64,000 bases of DNA from Salvator merianae (GCA_003586115.2 QVOM02000090.1:13700427-13764426); one strand, 5' to 3'; positions 12,440 to 25,907 are shown, counted from the first letter of the stretch. The notes: a model not told the origin generated them from the letters alone. Translations and numbers: made by a program.

Positions 12440-15400
12440 GCGAGCCTTCCTCCTTCAGAGCAGGTGAGAACAAGTGAGCGCCAGCTGAAGGTGTGGGATG
12501 ATGCAGAGATTGGGACGGACTCCATTCCGTGCATGGAACTGGGCACAGAACCAATGCGGGTCCAAGCAAGGAACACAGTGCCTCTCCATAACCAACTCAC
12601 CCTATCTGCTACCTCTCTTATGTGCGTGGATCATAGTTTAGGGAAAGCTGCCCATAAGAAATGCACATTGCCACAAATGAAATGAAGATATGTTCAGCAG
12701 CATGATCATGCACCTGCTATGAAGATTACATTTATAAGAAATGCACAAGGATGGCTAACATTTTGTTAAACAAGCAGATCCTTGCTGAAGAGACAGCAAT
12801 CAATGTCTCTGGGAACTCACAAAAAGAGCTTTCAGTGTAGGAACAGTTTTCGAAGAACGAGTTATGCTTATATAATAAGGGGTAACTGCTGTATCGGCGA
12901 AATCGCTTGCAAAAATTGAGTTGTTTTTTTTAAAAGCAGCTGATGTGGAAATGAGGATCATTGAACCTTCTGTCCATAATAGGAGGAACTTATGAAAATC
13001 AGAATTTGATGGATTTATCTAGCTGTAGACTTGATGGCCTATAAGAGTTCATCTCTACCTCTTAGGGAAACAGGGAATGGAAGGTTTCAAATACTTTCCA
13101 AGTGTCATCTGATTGGAACAGTCGGATCTAAATAAAACAAGGTTTGAAATGAAATCGTCAATAAGACGAAATCATCAATAAGAGATGCTTAGAAGCCAAG
13201 GGCCATCTCAGAGGAAGGAGAGGTTCTTGCACGTGGTAGAAGAAAACCCCTCCAAATATCAAACACCCAGTGATCAAGGCAGCAGCTGCTTTATTGCTGG
13301 CATTCAACAAGGAGAAAGTTCAGCCAACCTGTGACTCTTTTAAGCACGCTTACATAGGAAAGGGACACATGAGCAGACAAAGGGGTTCTGGTTCCAAACT
13401 TGCATATTCACATATGCTTAGCCAATGGCATTACCAAGATGCAAAAGAGGTCTCAAGTCCTAAATTCTGTGCAGCACAGGACCTCTCTGCTTAGCAACGC
13501 AAGGGCAAATTTCTAACTTTTGCAGTGTTTCCCATTCCATATCTGCCTGTGTCCCATCTCTTCGCCACACCTGCATTTGGCTTAAATGCACGTATTCCAA
13601 CCCTGTGGGTGTGATGTCATATTCCTCATAATCCTCTGTTTCACAATTCTCCATTTTAACTCCAAACTCTGACATGCAGCATACTCTATAATAAAAGCAC
13701 ACTTGAATGGACAGCGAAAATTAAATGGAAAGGCATAAGGGAAGACTTGTCTAATTCACTTAAAGGGTTGTGTCATTAGGCATGATTGTGTGATCAATAC
13801 TTAACAGACCGGGTTTGTCAGATGACAGGTGCTGCCCTTTCCTTCTGCTCTAACAAATTAGAATCATCATGAGTGGAAGGAAGCCAAAAAGGAAAAAGAA
13901 AAGGCATTGCTTTTGCTTCACAGAGTAAGCTCCGTTAGGTAGGAGCCATTCCAAGGCATCTTAGTAATGCAGATGGGAAAATACCCTCTTAACTTAAGAG
14001 AAAAACTACAGTTAGGAAATTCTGATTTAGTTCAAAACTATAAGTTGCCACGGGTTGAATGCAGCCCCTGTCTGTGCAAACATTCAACAGGTTGCTCTGC
14101 CCTCCAGTAGACAGCAGGCTGGAGAAGGAAGATCAGCTCATGTAGGTACTCAAAGCTGTGCAGTTTTCATGGCAACAATGCAGAAGTGGTTTTCTCTTTC
14201 TTCTGAGATGGTTAAGACTTTGGAACACTGTATGCCATCATTCATTACATATCAGACACAGGTTTGTAATTGTCCTGAAGCATACTATGCAAATTGTACA
14301 GCCTTGCCCCACAGGTACCGTGAGTGAGTGTCATGCTATCTGGATGGTGCATTGTGTGGCCAAAAACAGAGACGCAGTGCCCAAGGCGTGGGAAAGGAGC
14401 GTGATTTGGAACTGTTATATGCTTACTGCTAGCAACTATCCTTGTATTCTGTTATCGCAGATAAAGAAAGAACATGAAACTTTCCACGATGCCCGTGTCT
14501 TGACTTTCTGAGGCCCAGGAAAAGGGACTAAGTTGGTGAATTCTGACATACGGTCAAAGTTCTTTGAGCTGAAGACTTTTGTTTCAATTTTCTATCAGTT
14601 TCAGAGCAGAAAAAAAATGCCTATTTTGCACATGCATGCACGTGTCTGCTTAAGCATTTGTGAGCATATGAGTGTGACTGTGTGCATTTAGGCATTGGTG
14701 AACATGTGTATCACGTATTGTATGAAATCAGCTGCTTTGATTGTGGCTTGACAGTGGGAAGAAGGAAATGCAACCCAGCTTTGAAATTCAGCAGCTGACC
14801 TATTACTCTCACTGGAAATAGAAGTGTGATGGAACTTTTCAAGTACAAATTTGGAAGATATTAATGTCACTTTCAATCTAACACCATTTTGACCTTCATT
14901 TGGATCTTCCACAGGGGACAGGGATTTCTGCTCACAGTTCACTACAAAGGCACACAAAGGGAAGAAATGTCAGATGACAGAGAGCATGCGGAACCCAGAC
15001 AAGACTTTGAAAGACACGGTTGACAATGAAAATGGCAGTGACCTCCCACATCTTGGTTTGTGGAGGTCACGTTGCTCGTGTCAGAGAGGGAGGGAATTTT
15101 TTGTGTGCATCTGAGGATGGGATGCTTATTCTTAAAGAGGCGATTTTAAAAAGCCCCGTCTGATTGCACCCCTTGTTTGAGGCCATTCTTCACAGACTTA
15201 TATATATTCCATTGCCTGACTGAGCCCCCTCTTTTCAGAGTTTAGTGCTTTCTTCAAGTGGCATCTTAAGCTCATTAAAGTTCCCTGCTTCATTGAATCA
15301 GCAAGATAATGGGTTTCATGTGCCAATAAGTCTATTGTTTCAGCCACTTTTTTGAGAAACAGGCTGTAACTCCCAATCCTCCCTTCTGAGATCTTTGGGT

Positions 15401-16200
15401 GAAATGCTTAAATTGGAAAATATCACTCATGCATTTGAAATTATCTTTGTTCGAATAAGCGGTTTACCTGAATATTAAAGTACATCCCAGTTACTTCTGC
15501 AAGAATGGATAAAAATGTACAAGGCCCGTTTTCATCAGGTGTATAATGATTGGAAATACTGTAGCCATGAATATACTAAAATATCCCCCTGGCTTTTCCT
15601 GCCATAAGCAACCTGTTTGTCTTGTGAAAATATATGTGGAAGGGGAGATTTTTATACTACATTAATTGGAATTCATAAAAATCTCCAAATAATGTTTCCA
15701 AGCTCCAGAAACCGTAATAGAGGGCAGAAAACAGAAATTGCCAGAAGGAAAAATTTAAACTCCTTTCTACTCCTAGAGATGGAATTAGTTCAGAATGGAG
15801 CTGAGGAAAGATTGTCCAGTTCTACTCCTCAGCTTGCACCCCTCCCGATGCTCTCAAGCTACCCCTGCCAACATCCTACTCCTGGAACCCCCTCTGAGCC
15901 CCTCTGAGTGCGGAACACCTGGGGAGCCGCAGAGCAGGCCCTGCTGATCTGTACAGATTCTCTTCACCCTGGACAACACAGAGGATCTTCCCACGCAATT
16001 TCTTTAACTTTATTAAAACTCTTTTCAGGTTTCTCCCAAAGCCCGCAGATGTCTCACCTGCAAAGAAATCCTTGACACTTGTTTGCCTGAGGCAAAAAAA
16101 ATTGTGGGTAGTTTGGATGCTTAGTATGCCAAGGAAGAGTTATTTATGTGTTCAGTTGCAGCTTTATATAGGATTGCAAGGAGAGCAATGGGAATAGATC
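12440..16200. other. Gene-free sequence
   Basis: Unique-looking sequence. Open frames at 14055-14511 and 15617-15907 show no motif. Nothing else seen. Confidence 0.6.
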
Positions 16201-16208
16201 CAATTGAT

Positions 16209-16262
16209 GGGGGGGGGGGGGGGAAGAAGGGGGGGGGGGGGGAGGGAGGGAGGGAGGGAGGG
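16209..16262. repeat. Poly-G runs and (AGGG)n, G-quadruplex-prone
   Basis: 15 G (16209-16223), AAGAA, 14 G (16229-16242), then five AGGG units. Homopolymer lengths may be affected by sequencing. Confidence 0.9.
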
Positions 16263-16348
16263 AATATACCCATACTGTAGAGGGAAAGAAGATTTTTATG
16301 GGAAGATTTCTAGCAATGCATGTGAGATAAATTTAGGTTGCCTTTCTT

Positions 16349-16560
16349 TAATCTCATCTGAGCTCAGCAACTAAATATGATCAGGCCTGTTGAGAACTTA
16401 TATGGGAGACCATCTGGGAATTACAAGGGGCTGTAAGAGGCTGAGAACTTGAAAACAAAAATCCCCAAGGAAGGCAAAGCAAAGCACTTTGGTATTGCTG
16501 CCAAGAAAACTACCTGGATCGTTCTATGCCATCCCCTGGAGCTGATCTTACACCAAATTT
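16349..16560 (+). mobile_element. 5S-rRNA-headed SINE
   Basis: Positions 16349-16442 align along about 95 bases to 5S rRNA: AATCTCATCTGAGCTCAGCA ACTAA (5S: GATCTCGTCTGATCTCGGAAGCTAAG), then GATCAGGCCTG, then ATGGGAGACCATCTGGGAAT and AGGGGCTGTAAGAGGCT. The 3' part (AAGGAAGGCAAAGCAAAGCA CTTTGGTATTGCTGCCAAGA AAAC) is a SINE body like that of the tRNA-headed copies. This is a retroposon, not a 5S gene: the 5' quarter of 5S is missing and the internal promoter is mutated. Confidence 0.75.
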
Positions 16561-16660
16561 GGGTATCTATGGATAACATGAGAGCAAACTTTGGATAGAT
16601 ACTTGCTAAATTGGTTGGCACGTTGGATCAAGTGCAGATTTGGAAGTCTGCCTTTATAAC

Positions 16661-17002
16661 AGAGAGGTCCTGAACCAGTTTGTTTTTGGACCAGTTTAAA
16701 CAGAACTGGGTGGTTTGACCAATTTGAACTCAGACCCGAACCACTCCCTGTTCAAGGGAGCTGGTTCAATCTTAAATGGAACCAGAGGGTTCATCCAAAC
16801 TGGTCGAACTGACAGGTCTGATTCAAACCAATTTGTGTTCATCAACAATTGCCCTTAAAAGGGGCTTTTTAAAGCCATTTACAATAGTTCTTTAAAAAAC
16901 AAGCCTATTTGAAGTTTGAATCAAACAGCTTCGAGTTCGAACTGAACATGTGGTTCAGTTTGATTCAATCCAAACCACATTTTGAGGTCACAGAACATCT
17001 CC
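16661..17002 (+). mobile_element. TAGAGATGTGCA-family element, copy C (divergent)
   Basis: It is rich in GAACCAGTTTG / CAAACTGGTTC motifs, has a central CCCTTAAAAGGGG palindrome and an end like GAACATCTCC. It is the most diverged member, and membership is inferred from layout and ends. Confidence 0.5.
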
Positions 17003-18334
17003 AATTTTAATGGAAAATACATCCATCCTTTGTCACATGCTAGTTCCCACAAACCACTGCCTAGTGCAAAACTGTTGTGCCAGTAATTACCACCTGAAGA
17101 AAACTGGGGGGTTAAAGGAATTGTAGAGGAACTACGGTAGCCCGTGCAGGAATGGGGGGAGGTTTCAGTGGCGGCTTCTCCTTTGATCTTTCCATGCTAC
17201 CTTTTTATTCAATGTAGATAAAATGTTTGACAGTTTAATATTGCATATGTGACAGCAAATATGTCAGTGGAAAAAGGGAAACATTTGTTTAAAGTTTCCT
17301 TTAGTTTTAAAGAAATTAAATACTATCACTGAGATGCAGATATGATGGAACAGTTGGCAGGCGTGGGTGTAGTCAGAAGGACCCAGAAATAGTGTGTGTT
17401 TTTTGATTTCCTTTGGACGTCTTTTATCAACCCTGTCTATGGCCGTGCGTCTTCACAGTAAGATAATGTTTTGTCTGCTTTGCTCACGGAAATGGCACAT
17501 AGCGCTTGCTTACAGGGGAAACGCCACGAGGGACCTGAAGGTTCTGCCCCCCGTTCATACACCACATCTACATCTCAGAGTGCGGGTGTAAAGAAATGGC
17601 AGGTGCAGGGTATTGTTTCGAGGACAACCTGTGGTCTCCAGCACTCCAAATTCTGCAGAAGAGACCTAGCTAAGAGTTTATGAAGCAACTTTTTGAAGCT
17701 GGTTGACAACCTTCTTTCAACCATTGTCATCCTTCCCCCCTCCTCAGATGTGATGGAGGGTTTATTACAAATTGGACCTCATTCCGCTCTTCTCAGCCTG
17801 CCTCACTTTGCTTTCTGAACAAAGAGGCTCTTTTGCTTCCAGACTTCGAAAGCTTTTATTAGCCAACCTCAGGCCAGGGCAGTCAATAATCCAGTCACAA
17901 TGGTTTTATTTACCTTGCAGTTACGACCCCCATACATTCGGGGATGCTAAACTTTCATTCAGAAAGTGCTACTTATATTGCGGCATTTATATTCTGTCCA
18001 CATAGGCAGTTTTACTGAGACAATGAAGGTGATGGATGGTTGTAACAGAGGGGGTAGTTGTGTCAGCATCTTTTTAATAGATCCTGCTTTCTCTTTCTCT
18101 TTCGATTTCTGTTCCCCCATTCCCCCCCCTCAGATTTTGTTCCCTAACAGATGCAATTTCAACCAACAGAAATGGCTATCTGCTCTCCAGGGATAACAAT
18201 GGAAGCATATGAAAGAAAAGCAGCCCCCTCAAAAAAGAAAGGGAAAAAGTCCAGTTAGGGGAGCCAAATATGCAGAGAAGGACGTTATGTTATCAGGAGG
18301 AGAAAGTTGGAAGCCAATCCTACCCTGCCCAAGA

Positions 18335-18505
18335 CCAGTTCAAGGTATTAACACTAACTTATAAGACCCTAAACAGCTTGGGCCCCAACTATCTAAAGGA
18401 ACGCCTCCTCCCATATAGACCTGCCTGTGCCCTTCAGCAGTTAAAGGAGAGGGAAATTGTGGGAGGACCTTCTTGGTGATAGCCCCCAGACTATGAAAGG
18501 ATATT
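18335..18505 (+). mobile_element. LINE ORF2 C-terminal fragment (CR1/L2-like)
   Basis: The plus-strand frame reads QFKVLTLTYKTLNSLGPNYL, then KERLLPYRPACALQ. It corresponds to the C-terminal end of many CR1/L2-type ORF2 proteins, of the form ...F..L.LTYK.LN.L.P.YL...L.PY.P.R.LRS. It is open for about 60 codons and then stops. No reverse transcriptase is attached. Confidence 0.65.
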
Positions 18506-19185
18506 TTAGTACAAGAGCTGTATTGCAAAATTCACAGAAAGGTGAATTGCCAACGAGTTTGGATATTAGTTTAGAAATGACGAATTTTGTAAATTTGCAT
18601 TTATAAGTGAAATTAGTCCATTTCTTTCCTGCTCCTTGTCTCTTCCCTTACAATATGTCCCATAATGTTCTTCAAAAATAAACAAAACAATTACCAGATC
18701 TCAGGTTTCACTTCTGCAAGATGGCCTTTCCTTGTCTCCTTCACTTTCTTTTTGTACTCTGAAGGACCTCAACAGCTCAGCACTTATCCAGAACTCTTGG
18801 GAAAGGTTGTTTCCCCCCCCCCTTTTTCACAGACCGTGTCACAACGCAGCTGAAAGAGACATTATGCATGCAAAATGTTTGCAGCTTGTCGCACTCCATG
18901 TGTCTTCAATGCAATCGGCAATGTGAGGGCAAAACTCTCCAGGGACAAGATCTGAAAATCCAGTCTAGGCTCATTGCTTTAATTATACACCCATTTCTGC
19001 TGACCGGTGCAGAGTGCTGCAGACAATGGTGACATGATGATACATGTGCCAAAACCACACGCAAGGAAGAAGAACTTAATCAGGGGCTGGGTCTACACTT
19101 TGTCTCAACACTCGTATGACTTTAGTATCATAGGATCTCAGCAATGGTTTGTCCAGATATCTTCCATGGTATCCTAATAACAACC

Positions 19186-19310
19186 TTGTAAATTAGGCTA
19201 TACTGAAAGGCAATGGCAGCTCTTGGGTCTCCCACAGCAGGGATTTGAATCTGGGACTCCCGGCTTCCATCCTGACACTCTATCCACTTCAGTCTTTGTT
19301 CAATGTGATA
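19186..19310 (+). mobile_element. MIR-like SINE remnant
   Basis: TTGTAAATTAGGCTATACTG, later GGGATTTGAATCTGGGACTC CC, and TGACACTCTATCCACT reproduce the ...taggtc...gattcgaacctgggtctccc...cactctaaccact pattern. Confidence 0.45.
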
Positions 19311-20849
19311 CACATTTTCTGGTGCAGTCAAGTGCACGGCATCCTTTCAAAGCTGAGTACAATTGGATTTTGCAACATGTTCACAACTGTCCTTGCCTGG
19401 GATGTCAAAAGCCACTTTGCACAATAGATAGAATAAACGTAATAATTCACTTTGCAATCAAACTGTCCACCTGCCAGTCTAAGAACCACTTCCTTACCTT
19501 CACCATCACCAAGGCAGATCATTCAATCTATGAAAGTCAAGGGAGGGGAAAACAAATCCTTTTTGTTATGCAGAAATAAGTCAAACACGCTACAGGAACA
19601 AGGTTGGCTTTTAATTGCGTTGACTGGATTTATTTCTTTTCTTTTAAAGTTTTTAACCTCTCGTTCAACCCCCAAACTTGACCCAAAAGACAGCTTAAGG
19701 CAAATCAGACCCACAAGATGGCTTAAGGCAAACACTTAATCAAATATTTTAAATAAATAAGACACAGGTTTTGCATACTCATGCAGGAATGTGGAAGAAC
19801 ACTTTTCAGGACCAAATAGAATTGCTTCTTTTCTCCTTAAGCATGTGGATGTAAAATTGCAATTTACTTTGAAATGTTTAATACATGCAGTTTGTTGCAT
19901 GCAAAGCCTTTTAGTTGATTTGTCAATTATTATGCTATTGTTCTGTTCTATTTTAGACCTTAATTTCATTAATTTCTTAATCTCTTCTTCCATATATTGT
20001 TTGACTTGAATTTTTTAATTGCCAAGTGATGTTTTAATTTTCTAAGTTGCTAAGTTAATTTTGTAAGTGGCTAAGAGGTAAGTCATATGTGGCAACTCTT
20101 GAATATAATGCATGATAGGAAGCAACAGAATAGCATATATGCTTGAGATGAAAATTATTTTTATAATAAGGCACTGACAATTTTTAAAACATTTCACATC
20201 AATTTTATAACAAAATGTTTCTTTCTGTCATATTACTTTGTGACTGTTGCTTTTTTTTAATGTGCATAATGGAGAAAAGTGAGAGATAATGATTTGGAAG
20301 CAAGGAAAAGTTTCTGTTAAAGCTTTGTCAGGTTGGTGGGCTTAATGTGTTACTCTTTTAGAAAATCCATGAATATGCATAAATGCCAAAAAAAATAAGA
20401 GAGCTGTCTTCTTGCAATTTGGCAAATGGGTTGCTGAATTGTGACATTTATGTGATCGAGTCCATTAATTCTTCTTTCAATGGACCATCAAAACCATCAT
20501 CCCAACTACTGTGCTGATTTATACCGCTAAGGGATGTAGCAATCGCATAGGATATACGGACTCCAGAATCTCAGAGTCAGACCAAACCAATAGTACCTCT
20601 GGTTCCGCATCCAGATAATGGCCAGCTGGGCGGGTTTCTGGGCTGTTGGCAGCATCATGATCTCTACTACCCGGCCAGATGCCCCCCTGAAATCCAGGCA
20701 GAAATGAACATGGAGTCACTGTGGACCCCTTTCAGATGACCTTACACTCTGCCCTTCAACCTGGCATGAGACCTGTTGGCAGCCTCAGAAGTGGTATCTC
20801 CCATGCCACTGAACAGTTTCCAGCTCTCCTTATGCCAGAAGGTCTTGGG

Positions 20850-20911
20850 GTAAGGGAGAGAGAGAGTGACAGACAGAGGGAGGGAGGGAGGGAGGGAGGG
20901 AGGGAGGGGGA
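20850..20911. repeat. (GA)n and (AGGG)n tract
   Basis: GGGAGAGAGAGAGTGACAGA CAGAGGG followed by seven or eight AGGG units. Confidence 0.9.
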
Positions 20912-22204
20912 GATCTGAGATGTTTCCAGCTCTGCTTTGCACTACATACTCAGGTCTTTTGCACTGCGGAACATCTATGGCAGTGCCAATTTCTCTACAG
21001 TCTGGTTTGCGGTGGATAATAGAAGTTCTAAACTGCACCGATCTAAATATTCAAATATTGCTCAGTGCTCAGCTACAGAAATGTGGCACGGCAGATGTGT
21101 GCGATGCTGCAAATGAATTTTGAAAACAACACATTGCTGTGTGGAATTTAAATTACTCTCTCTCCCACCTCCTTGGCCCTGGCAGTGGCATGCGAAACAA
21201 TACAGTTTATCTGATGGAAATAAGATTCTTTTTTCTTAGCAGCCCAAACTCTTTTTCTTTTTCTTGCATGCATTTTAATCTTAGTTACTGAAATTATCTG
21301 ACAGCAGAATAACAGGGTTTTAAACGAGGTCATGTGCTGTTAGGGTCTGGTGGTTTTCTAATTTTGAAAAGAGGGAGAGTGGGGAAATGCGAGTCTTTTC
21401 AATAAAATAGAAAAGATAATTTTTGCACGGAGCAACTCTTTAGGAGTACAAAGGGGGAAAATTAGAGTGGGTAATTTAGTTGCAAAGTCCAATTAATTTT
21501 TTTTGTTTTTGAGGATGATTAGTGTTTGTAAAATGAATGCATTCATCTCCTTCAACATGGTCTGGTGGGTTGAATAATGCAACCATCTTGTTTATCTTCT
21601 CTCTTTCTGGATTGTAAAAATCCATATTGGTTTCCAAGCCCCAACTGGATGCCGATGCATCATGATGCTCACACTGGCATGGAGTAAAGTGATCGAACCC
21701 TCTGATTTCATGGGGAAATAGACCTAGTATTTAAGCATGCAGTTCTTGTGCATAACAAACTCCCCTGCCTGGCGTTGCCTAAATGAAAATGAAGAGACGT
21801 TTGTGTATTTGTAAGCTAGACTCACCTTCTCACACCACGATTGCTGTTGCAAAAGCCCCGATCGGCTTTGGCTTTCTTAAGATGTCTGTAACTTTATTAT
21901 ATGACAGTTCGGTAGAGTGTCTAATCTTCCAGTGGTCCTCTTCCTTTTTTAAGGGAATGTACTTTGCAGTTCAAAGATGCTTAGCAACCGTTGCGATCTG
22001 TACAAGGAATTGGGGAGAGGGACAAAGTGAACCAGTGCCACCTGCAGTTGTTCACACCTGGGCAAAGACTTCCACACATCCTAATCAGGTTGGGTTTGAC
22101 TATATATAGGTGATCTGGGCAGTCACTTAGCACACCAAAAAACAAGGGGCACCAAAAGAGGCGAAATTTAATCTCCATTTAATTTGTGGCTGTTCAGTAC
22201 TATC

Positions 22205-22262
22205 AAGTTGGCCTAACTCCATTAACATCTCATAGCTCTTCCAAGACCATTCCAGAAGTCTC
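22205..22262 (-). mobile_element. Short copy of the 33.6-kb LINE-like fragment
   Basis: CATCTCATAGCTCTTCCAAG ACCATTCCAGAAGTCTCTGG matches plus-strand 33605-33650 (atctcacagctcttctaaagacattccagtagtct) with few changes, so the two are copies of one dispersed element. Confidence 0.45.
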
Positions 22263-22264
22263 TG

Positions 22265-22480
22265 GGCCTTTACGCACTTTTCGCCTTAGAACAGGATAAT
22301 AAAGCCTTTGCACTATGAGGCCTTGGAACAGACCGGCAGCACGCTACTAGCATTTGTAGTGCAAATGCTGGTAACCTGCACCATGACAGCGGACGGGGAA
22401 GCTTCCGGCCACTGCCGTGGTGACTGGGAACGGTGACAGTGTGCGGTCTAAACAAGATCCTGCATTTACCCCTCACCATC
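22265..22480 (+). mobile_element. GC-rich dispersed element, family 3, copy 1
   Basis: AGCATTTGTAGTGCAAATGC TGGTAACCTGCACCATGACA GCGG and CTTCCGGCCACTGCCGTGGT GACTGGGAAC match the reverse complement of 60690-60840 along about 120 bases. Confidence 0.65.
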
Positions 22481-23029
22481 TGGGGTCAACCCTAGTCTTC
22501 AGTTTTGCGTAGGTGGCCATTCATTTTATACTATGGCCCTGCACGATACAGTGATTTTATGGGAATCAAACCATAGCGTTATGGGAAAAATGTCTGCATT
22601 CATCCCACAGTCTTTCATTTATGTTCTAATCTTTTAATATGGAAAACCAAATCCAGGATTCCCATTGCTTCTCAGAAAGGCTAGGGAGTTTCACTCAAGA
22701 GAATGATTTGGGTATACCTCAGTCTTTCAGGGTTTCAGAGGTCTTATATTTTGATGGTATCATGAGGTATGATTTTGAAAACTGTAACCCTCAGGTGATA
22801 AATTTTAAAAAGGTGACACTGATAAGATCTGCTTCCAAACCTTTCTGCAGATATAAATCTATTGCATAGACTCTTAAGCTCCTGTTGAAACATTCTGTTG
22901 TTGCATTCACCCTCAAAAGGAAAATATATGGATAATCATATGTTTTGGGGATATGTTTTTAACACTAGAATCGTGAAATGTATCCATGGAAGACACAATT
23001 TATTAAGATGAATATCTCTAGGGGGCCTT

Positions 23030-23480
23030 AATTATTTATTATTTAATAAAAGAAATGCAAGCATTTAACTGTTTTGCTTAATATATACATATTTTTGTCT
23101 TTATATTGGATTTTTTGGCATGTTCGCTGCATTCGTGAATGTGAAATACCGCTGTCAGGTTTTAACCTTCAGTTAAATAATTAGCATCAGCAATAGGGTA
23201 CCTATGCGCTTCTAAGCTGAGTTTCTTCTGTAAACAGCATCTGAACAAAGATTGATTTCCTCATAAGCTCATCATAAAACATTCATAAACAATATTTTTG
23301 GTTTATTGTGAGTGATTTGTTTTTAAATTACTTGTAAAGTATCTGAAAGTAATCTGTCCAAGAGCTGTGCAGTCTCTCGTTGGGGGAATGCAGCTTAGCA
23401 TTTGGATAGTTCTGTAAAAGAAGGCTGAATGCAAATTAAGCCCTTTTAATTAGAGCTCATCACTTAGAGATAATTATAAT
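23030..23480. other. Candidate conserved non-coding element
   Basis: Unique AT-rich block with AATAATTAGCATCAGCAAT, an octamer-like ATGCAAAT (in GAATGCAAATTAAGC, near 23429) and TTTTAATTAGAGC. No recognised transposon. Composition only. Confidence 0.3.
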
Positions 23481-23507
23481 GTTCTATTGTTTTTATTTTT
23501 TTTACTG

Positions 23508-23580
23508 AACGTTGAGACCTGCCCGGACACCTTCAGGTGAAAGATGGGATTTAAGTACTTGAATAAATAAAAATCAGCAA
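23508..23580 (+). mobile_element. LINE 3'-end remnant (CR1/L2-like)
   Basis: The sequence TGAGACCTGCCCGGACACC...AGATGGGATTTAAGTAC...AATAAATAAAA follows the CCGCCCTGAG...GGCGGGATATAAATAC...AAATAAATAAA pattern of a LINE 3' terminus on the plus strand. Confidence 0.5.
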
Positions 23581-24159
23581 ATGGCAATTTCCCCCTTTGA
23601 ATTTAATTTCAGTCTATTTATAAGGGGATTGCGTTGTGGAACAGGCCTGGACAAATCGCTTTCCATTAAAAAATTTGAAAGTGGTATACAGAGTATTAAA
23701 AACAAGGGTAAAAACAGAGTGAAAGCAGCAGTTAAAATATGTTAAAAACTGAGAAATAAACTTTCACACAGGGAATGTCTGTGGGCTTCAATAGGCACCG
23801 GGAAGTAGTAAATGCAATAGAATGGTATGAGTGTGTAAAAAAGTGGATGAATGATTTCCTTGCTTCTCTGTTCCATCCCAGAGCTAAAGTGCATGGATGT
23901 AGACAAGTCCTTCACAAACATCTACAGAAACCTGGGTACAAGTTCTCAATGAATTTGATCTGATGAGCCAGGGGAAACTTTTATACATAACTATGTATCT
24001 GGAAAAAAGAGAAACCTGTGAGAAACCAGACTGGACAGAACCATCCTTCCAGTCATTTTAAAGGAGACATCTAATATTTGGACTGAATTCAGCAACTCTC
24101 ACCCTCTGCCCATTTTCTCCTCATGAGTATGTATTGTACAGCAAAGTTCCCCAGATTGC

Positions 24160-24400
24160 TAGCTTATTGTGCTTTTTTTTTTTGGTTATTTTTAAAAAGC
24201 TGTAGTAATTTAAGGGTTTATAACACTGCTAATTTGTACAGTGCGTTAGCAATTAACTGCAGTTTAAAATATAATGTGTTAGTGTTGTAGAAGCCATAAA
24301 TGGCTTTTTTGCAGTTGATTAGCTGCTGAAATGGAGCTGAGCTTTTTGCTGCTTTCATTTGACTCGTGCTAATTTCGCTTTGGTGTCACCCTAGTTGCTT
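24160..24400. other. Candidate conserved non-coding element
   Basis: Unique sequence with GCTAATTTG, GCAATTAACTGCAG and GTTGATTAGCTGC homeodomain-like cores after a T-run. Composition only. Confidence 0.25.
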
Positions 24401-25907
24401 TTAAGATTTTCTGGTTTCCTTAAGAAAAAAAAATCAGGAGATAATGGTAAATTCCTCCATGGTGTATTTTTTGGCTGTCCCTATTTATTTTCTCCCTGTT
24501 GTCAGTTTAAAAGCTGTTCTGCCCCCTTTTTGATTTTCATCATTCACAGTTTGCTCCCATTTTGGTTCAAGTGGACTCATCATTCCTGTACACATCTGGC
24601 TTTTTCCAAAATATTCTCCAACGTCTAACAAGTATGAGACCCTCGACCTGGCTCCAACATCTTGTCCACCCATTGAGACATTTAAGTTCTGCTTTACTAG
24701 CCAGCCCTATGTGTGAAGCAGGTAGCATTTCAGAGAAATCTACCTTGGAGATCCTGGGTTTCAGCCTTCTACGTAGCAACCTAAACTTAGCCTGCGTCTC
24801 CACAGTTGTGATGGAAGGCATTTGTCTGTAGAAGTGTCCTTCACCCACATTCCCGGGCATTTCCTTGTGTCCACATCAGCCAACACATTTTCAGCTTGCC
24901 TGAGTCCCTGTGACCTTGAGATGAAACCCAGGAATTGGCTGCTTCTGGAATACAATTTCTTTGCAATAGTAAAATCTCAGGACTGTGGTGTTCAGCATTC
25001 TGCCATAAATTCCTGTTTGGTGTCTGCAGGAAGATTCAGAGCAACTGTTTGTTGTTCGACTGAATTAGATACAGTTTTTGTGCGTTGAAAAATATTAAAT
25101 AAATGCTTAAGGTATATTTTTATCTCCCACTCTTCTTATTTCCTGATGAGCTTAGAATAGTTACAAGGGAGATTTTAGGTGTCCAAAAGCTGCTTTCAGT
25201 TTAGTGAAACAACCATATTGGACAAGCTTTCTGAGCTATTCATAGCTTTAAGATATGTGTGATCATAAGATTTTATGGAAGCTGTTCTTTCTTTTTATGT
25301 AAATGTACTTATACTGTCCTAACTTGCTAGACCTTTTGATTTCATTCTCCGGCATTCTTTGTTGTGTTTATATAGATTTAGCCAATAAAGCAGTTTAAAG
25401 GGTGATCATCAATTCTTTTTATATCTATATTTCATCTTCCAGCGTGCATTTATTGTGAGCAATTTCTTTTAGGAGCAATAACAATTTTAAGGACCCACAT
25501 TTGACCTCCAGCCAAAATCTTCTGCAATTCAGATTTAATAAGAAAAAGAACTCCAATCAGGCATGAAAATTAATGTTTTTGAGTCCCATCACAAAAAGAA
25601 TTCAGCCCAAACCAAAAAAGGCTGAAGTGTGCATTTCCACCAACTGGCTCCCACATAGATTGAAGGGTCTAACACTGCAGCAGAAAGCTGCTGGTGCAAA
25701 AGCAGAGCAGATCGTTTTCCAAGTTTTGGGTTTAATTTTAAAATTTACTTGCTTAGTGATGATGCAGCAAAAGATCAAACTGGGGAGCTAGCTACACACA
25801 AGTCTTAGTTGAACTTCAGAATGAATTACAGATGAAATTGCATGGGTTTTGGGTTAAGTAACATGGTTTTGTCCTGTTGGTGGTTTCCCCACACCTTGAA
25901 GAAGTAC

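Larger units (their letters stand above)
17010..22190. other. Gene-free sequence with scattered repeats
   Basis: Apart from the LINE fragment (18335), MIR-like piece (19186) and AGGG tract (20850), only decayed repeat-like sequence (for example 19640-19760 and 20530-20715) and unique sequence are seen. Confidence 0.55.

Noticed and set aside
16349..16442. 5S rRNA gene
   Set aside because: About 95 bases match, but the 5' part is absent, the internal promoter is mutated and a SINE body follows.
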